From Raffaelea ambrosiae (Eukaryota > Ascomycota > Sordariomycetes > Ophiostomatales > Ophiostomataceae), in the NCBI GenBank assembly GCA_002778195.1, contig PCDI01000015.1, positions 366,366 through 430,365 of the forward strand: a stretch of 64,000 nt of DNA, written 5' to 3'. The notes below the pieces were generated by a model, which was not told the origin of the DNA, made no database searches, and saw only the letters and a list, made by a program, of their open reading frames with translations. The first letter of the stretch is position 1. Every line of letters starts with the position of its first letter. Below are positions 55,784 to 64,000 of this stretch, in pieces. Position numbers and translations under genes: made by a program.

Positions 55784-58700
55784 ATGAGGTGAGCCAGAAA
55801 AAACCAGACCCGTTTCTTGTCCAAAAAAGTTGTCTCTTTTTTGGGGACTGGACAGTCTTGCAACGGCCCCCCAAGTTGCGCTTCTTTTTCCCTGTTGGAC
55901 TTGACAGTAGTTCTGACTTCTCTTGCAAGGACAAAGCCAGGTGCTGGCTTTGGATTCCAGCCACAGGACACGCTCGCTGCTCCCGGCTCGCCACCCTTTC
56001 GCGACCGGCAACGGCCATCATCCCCTCCCAAGACATCTCCCAAGACATCTCCCAAGACATCTCCCACGAAGACGTCTGCCCAGACATCTTCCAAGACTGC
56101 CCTGGCAGACAGGCCGGTTCCGAGAACAAGAGAAGAGCTTGCAAGGAGCTTCTGCGATCTCATCCGGTCGACCACTGCCTACCCCCCCGTCGTAATCCCC
56201 CCTCCCTCGCCAGCCCACTCTTCCTTCCAGGAAGAGAGCATACTTCCTCCTCCCTCTCCCCCCGAACTCACTTCTTCTCCCCCTTCCGTCGTCCTCATAG
56301 ACGACGCCTCCGACGACTCCTCTGCTTCTGTCGCCATGGCTCGCTCGCGCAGCGCGTCCTTCTCGGACGACGACCTGATGATTGTCAGCTCGCAAGCGGT
56401 CAGCTCGCAGGGCCTGGACGGCTCGTTCTCGCAGGATCTGGGCGGCGGCCTCATGTCGTCGCCTCTGCACCCCATTCCGTCTCCCAACGATGTCATCGAC
56501 ATCACAAGCAGTCCCCTGGGCGGCAGGGGCGACGGGCTGGGCGGCAGAAACGTCCTGGGCGGCCATGGTCCCATCAGCAAGGGCCAGGCCACCGCAGCTG
56601 GCATGGCGTCTTCTTCTTCCTCCGCCGTGCCCCTCTCGGGAAGCACCGGCCCAACGACCAGGCAGCCCGTCTTTGGTAGGCCCACGCAGATGGCTTCTTC
56701 GGCCGCTCAGCGCCGGCAGAATGCCCTCTTCAACCCCAACCGCAACCGTCCAGAGCACCACCGGCCCCAGAGGCTGACTGGTCCTCTGGCGCCCAAGCAT
56801 GCGGACCGCAAGGCGGCTCCGCGACCCATGTTCAGCTCGCTTGCTCCGTCGCAGCCCAGTGGCGGCACGTCCTACCCGGTCAGCTCCTACTACAGCGGTA
56901 ACAAGGGCGGCCAGCCGAAGGTGACGACCGCAACGTACAACGAGGTGGACTTTTACACCGACCCCGACAAGGCAGCCGCAGACTTGAAGGCGCTGCTCGA
57001 GGGCGGCATGGAAGATGACGACGACGACGATGAGGAGGAGGAAGAACAGCCAAAGCAGCAAGGGCAACAAGAACAACAACAACAACAGCAACCAAACCAA
57101 TCGCACCAGCAACTTGGCACTGCTGCTGCTGCTGCTGCCAACCAGGATGGCAAGCCCAGCAACACAGAAAAGGACGCCCCAAAGCCGACCAAGAAAGCCA
57201 AAAAGGTCATTGAGGGTGCCGAGGACGGGACCATTGCCGGCATCAAGACCAAGCTGCTGCCACACCAGGTGGAGGGCGTGCGGTGGATGAAGGGCCGCGA
57301 GCTGGGGCCCGTCAAGCGCGGCCGCGTGCCCAAGGGTGGTATCCTGGCCGACGACATGGGCCTGGGCAAGACGCTGCAGTCGATCTCGCTGATTGTGAGC
57401 AACCCGAAGCCGGCGAACAAGGACGCGCCGGGCTGGAAGAAGCACTACGACCGCGTGGACAAGAGCACGCTGGTGGTGGCGCCGCTGGCGCTGATCCGGC
57501 AGTGGGAGGCCGAGATCCAGGAAAAGGTCGAGGACAACCCGGGACTCCGCGTGTGCGTGCACCACGGCCCCCAGCGGACGGTGCGGCCGCGCGACCTGGC
57601 GCAGTTTGACGTGGTCGTCACGACGTACCAGATCCTGGTGTCGGAGCACGGCCACTCGAGCGACGCGCTCAAGAGCGGCTGCTTCGGCGTCAACTGGTAC
57701 CGCGTGATCCTGGACGAGGCCCACAGCATCAAGAACCGCAACGCCAAGATGACCAAGGCCTGCTGCGCGCTGTCGGCCGAGTACCGCTGGTGTCTGACGG
57801 GCACGCCCATGCAGAACAACCTCGACGAGCTGCAGAGCCTGGTCAGCTTCTTGCGCATCACGCCCTACGACAACCTGGCCGAGTGGCGCGCCCACATCGA
57901 CGCGCCCATGAAGAACGGCCGCGGCTACCTGGCCATCCGCCGTCTGCACAGCCTGCTGCGCTGCTTCATGAAGCGCCGCACCAAGGACATTCTCAAGGAG
58001 GAGGGTGCCCTGGTGCCGGGCGGCAAGAAGGCGCTGGATGCGGCCAAGGCGGCCGCCACGGCGCAAGCCGAGACGGGGACCCACGGGGACAGCAGCAGGC
58101 CATCTACGGCGTCTTCCCCTTCGGCGACTGCGGCTGCTGCTGCTGCGCCTGCTGCAGGCGTGCCCAAGTTCAAAATCACCGAGCGCAACGTTGTCGAAGT
58201 CAAGGCCGAGTTCTCGCCGGCCGAGCGCGAGTTCTACGACCGTCTGGAGGCGCGCGCCGACAAGAGCCTCGAGAAGATGATGCAGGCCAAGGGCATGAAC
58301 TACGCCAACGCTCTGGTGCTGCTGCTGCGTCTGCGCCAGGCATGCAACCACCCGAGCCTGCTCAACGTCAAGCTGGACAAGGACAAGGACGCGCTGGCCA
58401 CGGACACGTCCTCGCGGCAAAGGGGGCTGTCCCGCGTAGCCTCTCCTGCTCCCACGTCGGGCGACATTGACGACCTGGCCGACGCGCTCGGCGGTCTCGG
58501 CATCCAGACCAAGAAGTGCGAGGTGTGCATGAGCGACCTGACACGCGAAGAGCAGGCGGCTGCGAGCGAGTTTGGAGGCGGCGAGCTGGTGTGCACGGCG
58601 TGTCTGGAGGACCGCAGTCTGCTGGACGAGTCGTCGACCCCGAAGAAAGAGAAGAAGGAGCACAAGTCCAAGAGGGACAAGAAGGACAAGAAGGACAAGA

Positions 58701-60313
58701 AGAACAAGAAGAACGAGAAGAACGAGAAAAGCAAAAAGAGCAAAAAAGACAAGACATCAAAGATGGCGGAGGAAGAAGACCACGGGCGCAAGACAGCCAG
58801 AATTGAAAACAACGAAAACGACAACAACAACGATGATGATGATGACGACGACGACGACGAACCTGTGGCGGCTGTGGCCAAGAGGAGGCCTCGGAACCGA
58901 CGTCTTGTTCTCGACAGCGACGACGAGGACGAAGACGACGACGGAGTCGAAGAGGCGGGTGGCAGCTGGCTGGTCGGGGAAGACCAGCGCGGGCCGCTGC
59001 ACCTGGGCAAGGCAGGCGGCGAAGAAGACGAGAATGCCGAGGGCGGCGGCGAGTGGATCTCCAGGCACGACTCAGACAATGACGATTCGGAAGACGAAGA
59101 AGACGACGCCGGCTCGGATGCGACCCGCATGAGCAGTTTCATTGTGGACGACGAGCCCGCCCAGGATGGCGAGGGCGAGGATGCGCGCCTGAAGACGAAG
59201 AAGGCCAAGAAGATTGTCATTGGCGACGAAGACGACAGCGATGACGACGACGACGACGACGACGATTTTGTGTCCTTTGCCAAGTCGGCAGATTCTGGTT
59301 CCGGGCCAGACTCGAACTCGGACGCGGACTCGGATTCAGACTCGGATTCGGACTCGGACGCAGACGCAGACGCAGACGCAGACGCCAGCGATTCGGACGA
59401 CAGCTCGTTCCTCGACGACGAGCAAAAGAAAAAGTCGGCGGGTGCCGCGTCGCTTCGCCTGCAGAGGAAGAAGGCCATGCAAGCCAAACGCCGGGCCCAG
59501 GCCCGTGCCGATGACGACGGCGGCGGCGATGGCTATTCGTCGGCGACGGCGTCGGCCAAGATCCGCAAGATGCTCGCGATTGTGCGCGCGGAGGCGGACG
59601 AGCACAAGTTTATCGTGTTTTCGCAGTTTACCAGCATGCTGGATGTCCTGGAGCCGTTTCTGCGGCGGGTCCATCTGGGGTTCGTGCGGTACGACGGCAG
59701 CATGCGCAACGACGCGCGCGAGGCGGCGCTGACGAGCCTGCGCCGGGACCCGCGCACGCGGGTGCTGCTGTGCAGTCTCAAGTGCGGCGCGCTGGGCCTG
59801 AACCTGACGGCGGCGACGCGCGTGGTGATCCTGGAGCCGTTTTGGAATCCGTTTGTGGAGGAGCAGGCCATTGACCGGGTGCACCGGCTGACGCAGACGG
59901 TGGACGTGACCGTGTACAAGCTGACGGTGGCGGGCACGGTCGAAGAGCGCATCCTGGAGCTGCAGGCCAAGAAGCGGCTGCTGGCGGCGCAGGCCCTCGA
60001 GGGCGGCAGCGGCGGCGGCGGCCGAACGGGCAAGAACGGCAAGAAGGAAGGGCTCAAGCTGGGTCTGCAGGAGCTCATGGACCTGTTCCGCCGCGGAGGC
60101 GACGGCAAGGACGACGGCGGCCGCGACGGCGGCCGAGACAGCGACCCCCGCGGACACCGTCTCCCGGGAGCCGCCAGCGGCGGCATGGCGCTGGCCCCCG
60201 GCGAAAAGGACCCGTTTGTTAGCACGCCCCGGGCGTCGGGCGGGCTGCTGCGGCGGCGCGACACGGGCAAGACCACGTCGTCGCAAGATTCGGTGTACAG
60301 TCGGAGGTGGTAA
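55784..60313 (+). CDS. SNF2-family ATPase, Uls1/Rrp-like
   Basis: Nuclear Swi2/Snf2 translocase resembling budding-yeast Uls1 and fission-yeast Rrp1/Rrp2, which act in genome stability on SUMO-modified targets. Model: a 5-nt first coding exon 55784-55788 (ATG AG), intron 55789-55929 (GTGAGC..CAAG), then 55930-60313, giving 1,462 residues beginning MRTKPGAGFGF. The long frame alone would start at 55817, inside the intron. Order: Ser/Pro-rich N-terminus with TSPK repeats; an SSPPSVVLIDDASDD-type acidic SIM-like patch; ATPase with DDMGLGKT (about 478), DEAH (about 598) and TGTPMQNN; between the lobes a Cys cluster CEVC..CTAC (about 864-895) that looks like a reduced RING; then a Lys-rich KKDKKDK stretch and a very long Asp/Glu/Ser tract; then helicase C with QAIDRVHRLTQT (Uls1-type, not HRIGQ). 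The acidic insert is unusually large. Confidence 0.88.
56028..56066 (+). repeat. 12-bp coding tandem repeats (PKTS)
   Basis: About three copies of a 12-bp unit encoding PKTS near the start of the Uls1-like protein. Confidence 0.85.
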
Positions 60314-60903
60314 GGCTCCGGCGACCATGCAAAACGAGTTTCTTCCGACAAGGAGCTCGTTGCAAGGAGTCTTGTTTTTCTACATTTGTATTTTATTTCT
60401 GTCTTCTTTCTATGGCTGGCTCATTGCTCACGTCTCTTTCACGTCTTGTTTCTTGCGCATGATAGAACATGGCCAACGGGCGGCTGTTTGCTTCGGAGAG
60501 GGCATCGCACGGAAGGAATGTCGGGGCTGCATGCCATAATGTAATGATGGTTCCCTTTTTTATGTCTTGACGTCTTCCAAACCAATCCCATTTTTTGTTG
60601 TTCTCTCATACGTCGTCGGTACTGTTAACAGGAAACTTTGGTATATGCTATGGAGAGACTTAACATTATGGAACAAGAGATGAATCTGGAATCATAGAAC
60701 AAGGCACAGTCGGTGTGTTGAGAGAAAGATGCACCGTCGCCGAAGGCGAAAAGCAGAAACAACAGAGGAAAAAAAAAAACCACAAATAACAGAAAACCAG
60801 CAGGTGAACCCCCCTTCTAAAAGTAACAACGTAAATCCAGCCCCACGATCAAGATACCAGCAGTGGAAAAAAAAGGTTGGCCACCGAAACAATCACACAT
60901 TCA
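60314..60903. other. convergent 3' region between Uls1-like and hse1 genes
   Basis: No gene; T-rich stretches and an A-rich run near 60769-60779. Terminators of both genes should lie here. Confidence 0.5.
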
Positions 60904-61689
60904 CTAGTATCCGCTCACGTGACTCGCCTGCCTGTAGTAGTCGTCTACCGGCGGACTGCCCGATGTCTGCACGGGGTCGGCCGGCGGCACATAGGCACGG
61001 TACTGCGGCTGGTCCACGGATGCTATGGGCGCAGACGGTGCAGATGGTGCCGGCGCCGAGGGTGCACCCATCCGACTCGGCAGCGTATGGCGCGCATCGT
61101 AGTAGCTGGAGCCGGCATTGCCGCCACCGGGCTGCAGAGCGGCGGGGGCCAGAGGAGGCGACGACGTCGGCGGTGCCGGTGCCGGGACATCTGGCGCCGG
61201 CGGGGCGGCGCCGTACGGAGCCGAGGGTGCCTGCGGCGGTTGCTGCTGGTAGGTGTTGTAGCTGTTCGTCGGATAGGGAACGCTCGGCGCGCTCGGCGCG
61301 CTCGGCTCTGAAGGTGCAGCGGCAGCCGGCGCAGAAGGCGCAACGCTCGGGATGACGGGCGGCGCAAACTGGTCTGGCGAGTAGACGGACGACGAGTAGG
61401 TGGCCGCTGAGGCCGGCTCGTTGGCGGCCGGGACGGGGTTGTGCGAGGCAACGGGCGAGTCATACGCCGACGTCGACAGCTCCTGCGGGTTGCCGTACGT
61501 GCTGTGCGGGCCGCCCGGCACAGTCGAGCCTTGCTGGGAGGAGGGCTGGTAGGGGAGGTAGGTGTTGCCGCTGACCGAGGGCGTCGACATGCTGGTCTGG
61601 AGAGGCGACGGCTGCTTCCGAATGACCGGGGCGGGACCGCCAGAGGGTAACCGATGTGCCTGGGCATTCGGGGTCGGCGGATAGGGGGC

Positions 61690-61732
<43 letters not shown>

Positions 61733-61798
61733 TGCTGGGCAAGTGGCTGGGATTGTTGTTGAGGAGGCTGTTGGAGTTGTTGCTGCTGCGGTGGTTGC

Positions 61799-61833
<35 letters not shown>

Positions 61834-63643
61834 GAGTTGGTGTTGCTGGGGAGGAGCCTGCTGTTGCGAGATCTGCTGGTGGCCCAAGTCAGTGGCAATG
61901 TAGAAGGGGGTGCCGACGGGCGCGGTGCCGGGACGCTGGTAGTTGGGCGAGGGAGACTGGGGGTAGTGCGCGGGCTCTGGCAGATGTTAGCAGAGATGGA
62001 CGGGCAAGAGCGAGGGCGTCATCAGAGGGGCCGAACTGGACAGAGCTGGGCAGGAGAATGAACGAGATCACGGGTCTTGCCTCTCTTTTCTTCCTCTGTC
62101 TTGTTCTCTGTTCTCGCTGTCTCCTTCTGACCTGCCCGCTTCAAAACTGACCCTGACGTTGTTGTGGTCCTGGCGTGTAGTATCGCTGCTCGGGCGGGTA
62201 GGCATTGTAGGCGCCCTGTGGCGGGATCTGCGGGCGCATGGCGTATTGCTGGTAGTTCGGCTGCGGCGGGTGGGCCATGGAGGACTCGAGCAGGGCCTCG
62301 TAGTCGCGGCGGGCCTTGATGAACTTTTCGTTGAGCTGGGTGAAGTCGTCTGGTGGTGAGCTGGTCAGTATGTGCAGGCTCTACCAAGGGGACAGGAAGT
62401 CGACTTGCCCTTCTTTTGCGAGTACTTCTCGATCAGCTTGATCAGCTTGGGCCGGATGGCCAGCGTCTGGTGGTAGAGTTTCTGGCTGGTTAGCAGTGCG
62501 TTACGTAGTGGCCATCTGCGACCCTCTGCGTCCGGAGCGATGGGCTTACTGATATCTCGTCGCTGTCCTCCTCGCGCGGCGCCGTGTTGGACGCGCTCAG
62601 CAGCGTCAGCAGCTTCTCCACGTTCTTGATCTCAGCAAACACCTCGGCCTCCATCTGCGCCTCGCGCTGCAGCTCGTCCGGCGTCGGGTCGGCCAGGATC
62701 TCGACGTAGTTGAGTGGGAAGATGCCCGTGCGGCCCTTGACGGACCCGCGCCACCAGTCGCGGTACACAGACTCGATGACCGCAATGACGTCGCCCTTTT
62801 TGAAGTCGAGCTCGTCGGGTTCCGAGGCCGCAAAGTCGAACAGGGCGCGCACCCGCGAGACGGTGGCCGCCGTGGTGCCCGAGGCCGCCGGGCCGCCGCC
62901 AGCCGCCGTCGCCCCTGCTGCTGCTGCTGCTGCTGCTGCTGCCGGAGCCGTTGTTGAGCTTGGTCCCGCCGAAGGTCCCGCCGACGAAGACGCCGCTGCC
63001 GATGCCGATGCCGCCGGCGCCTTCTTCTGCGCCTCGTCCTCCAGCGACAGCTTCAGCGCCCGCTGCAGATCCTCCTCTTCGCGCTGCCGGTCCACCTCCG
63101 TCAGGCTGTTCTTCTGCGGCGCCGAGGGGGGGTGCAACTGGGGCTGCGCGTGCTGCAGGCGCGCGTAGGCATCCTGCATGATCCCCAGGTCGGCATTGGA
63201 GCGGAACATGTCGGTCCACTCCTTCATGCGCTCGAGGATCTTGAGGCGCACCAGGTTGTGTGTGTTCCGGTCGTTGGCGAGCTTGAGGAGGGCATCGGTG
63301 AAGGCGCGCGAGGCGAGCTCGCGGTGCAGTGGCGTGCCGCAGTTCTGGCTGAGCGCGTTGGCAAGCTCGAGGGTGTAGAGCTGCACGTTGGCGTTGCGGT
63401 GCACGAGCCGCTTGATGAGGCTCTGGACGGCTTCCTTGGGGCCGTTGGTGGCGTCAGCATTGACGCGGTCGCAGACTTCGATGATGGCAGCCCAGTCCTC
63501 CGACGTCGAGTTTTCGTCTGTCGCCTTGGCTAGGTGGGAGTTAGCAGAAGGGGGTTGATGGTATGATGGCAGCCATGCGGAAGTGCGGAGGTTCACATAC
63601 CGACGGCCTCGTCAAACGGCCCCGGAGCCGCTGCACGGAACAT
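60904..63643 (-). CDS. hse1: ESCRT-0 subunit Hse1 (VHS-UIM-SH3 protein)
   Basis: Partner of Vps27 in the ESCRT-0 complex, which gathers ubiquitinated cargo on endosomes for sorting into multivesicular bodies. Exons 63643-63601, 63529-62550, 62481-62409, 62349-62152 and 61976-60904 give 788 residues. Start MFRAAAPGPFDEAV joins AKATDEN across intron 1, the expected family N-terminus. Domains: VHS about 15-145; UIM (EEEDLQRALKLSLEDE) about 164-180; Ala-rich linker; SH3 about 240-294 (ALFDF to GIFPLNYVEIL); a GAT-like helical core including KLYHQTLAIRPKLIKLI and DDFTQLNEKFIKARRDYE; then a long Pro/Gln/Tyr/Ala tail with two poly-Gln runs. The third intron uses a GC donor (G|GCAAGT at 62408). The tail is longer than in yeast Hse1. 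Confidence 0.95.
61691..61735 (-). repeat. CAG/CTG repeat encoding poly-Gln in Hse1
   Basis: About 15 consecutive Gln codons. A second run of about 10 lies at 61802-61831. Both fall in the low-complexity tail. Confidence 0.9.
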
Positions 63644-64000
63644 GGTGATATCTGGGACAAAAGTGCGGAGAAAACAAAGAGATCGGGGAGGACGGAGGAG
63701 GCCAAGAAGGGAGAGAAGAGCGGACGAGATCGAAAGACGTCGACAAGCTCGAACAGCGCACAGCAGAGTATACGAGATCCTCCGTGTCTAGTTTGTTTTC
63801 CGTGTTTCTGCTCTTTGTTTCTGCTGTCTCTGTCGTTTCTGTTCTTTCTGTTCTTTCTGCTCTTTCTGTTCTTTCTGTACTTTCTGTGCTTTCTATGCTT
63901 TCTGTGCTTTCTGTTCTTTCTGCGACAGAGATGGAGGCGCAGGCGGGCGGGTGTGCTGAGTGTTTGTCTGCGTGGCCTCGTTTGTCAGGGTTTTCTGGTT
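63644..64000. other. upstream region of hse1
   Basis: Leader and promoter side of hse1. No gene. It ends in a degenerate TTCTTTCTG/TGCTTTCTG tandem repeat. Confidence 0.5.
63837..63922. repeat. degenerate 9-10-bp tandem repeat (TTCTTTCTG-like)
   Basis: About nine imperfect copies, purine-rich on the hse1 sense strand, 190-280 nt before its ATG. Confidence 0.85.

Noticed and set aside
56018..58663. 881-codon minus-strand frame
   Set aside because: Antisense of the Uls1-like gene, no recognisable domain.

Overview
The window is nuclear DNA of a filamentous ascomycete (Pezizomycotina, probably a Sordariomycete). Evidence: most genes carry short spliceosomal introns with GT..AG ends and CTAAC/CTAAT-like branch sites; coding sequence is GC-rich; intergenic DNA is full of pyrimidine tracts and microsatellites; and gene content is typical of moulds (full-size PDR ABC transporter, Mit1-type remodeler, Yrb30-type Ran-binding protein, PKS-NRPS). 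I cannot place genus or species. No tRNA, rRNA, CRISPR or intact transposon was found.

Layout. (1) 637-11153: two conserved + strand nuclear genes, a Mit1/CHD-like chromatin remodeler and the CK2 regulatory beta subunit. (2) 11154-16118: about 5 kb with no convincing gene. (3) 16119-36697: a compact candidate secondary-metabolite cluster with a PDR-type ABC exporter (+), a membrane-anchored cytochrome P450 (-) and a 4,169-residue single-exon PKS-NRPS hybrid (-). (4) 36698-46187: a gene-poor stretch whose only supportable gene is a three-exon, 89-residue small secreted cysteine-rich protein at 43356-43844. (5) 46188-63643: tightly packed conserved genes: Mx-type dynamin GTPase (+), translation release factor eRF3/Sup35 (-), Yrb30-like RanGTP-binding protein (+), Uls1-like SNF2 ATPase (+) and the ESCRT-0 subunit Hse1 (-).

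How the cluster may work (inference). The PKS half (KS-AT-DH-MT-psiKR/ER0-KR-ACP) should build a C-methylated, partly reduced chain. The NRPS half (C-A-T) would add one amino acid, and the terminal reductase-like domain would release the product. That domain has lost both the catalytic tyrosine (Phe at 4000) and the second glycine of its nucleotide-binding motif (Asn at 3853), which favours Dieckmann-type release to a tetramic acid over NADPH-dependent release. The P450 would oxidise the product and the ABC protein would export it. No trans-acting enoyl reductase or pathway regulator is visible.

Splice models were assembled by eye. Every multi-exon model closes in frame from ATG to stop, but none is confirmed by RNA evidence.
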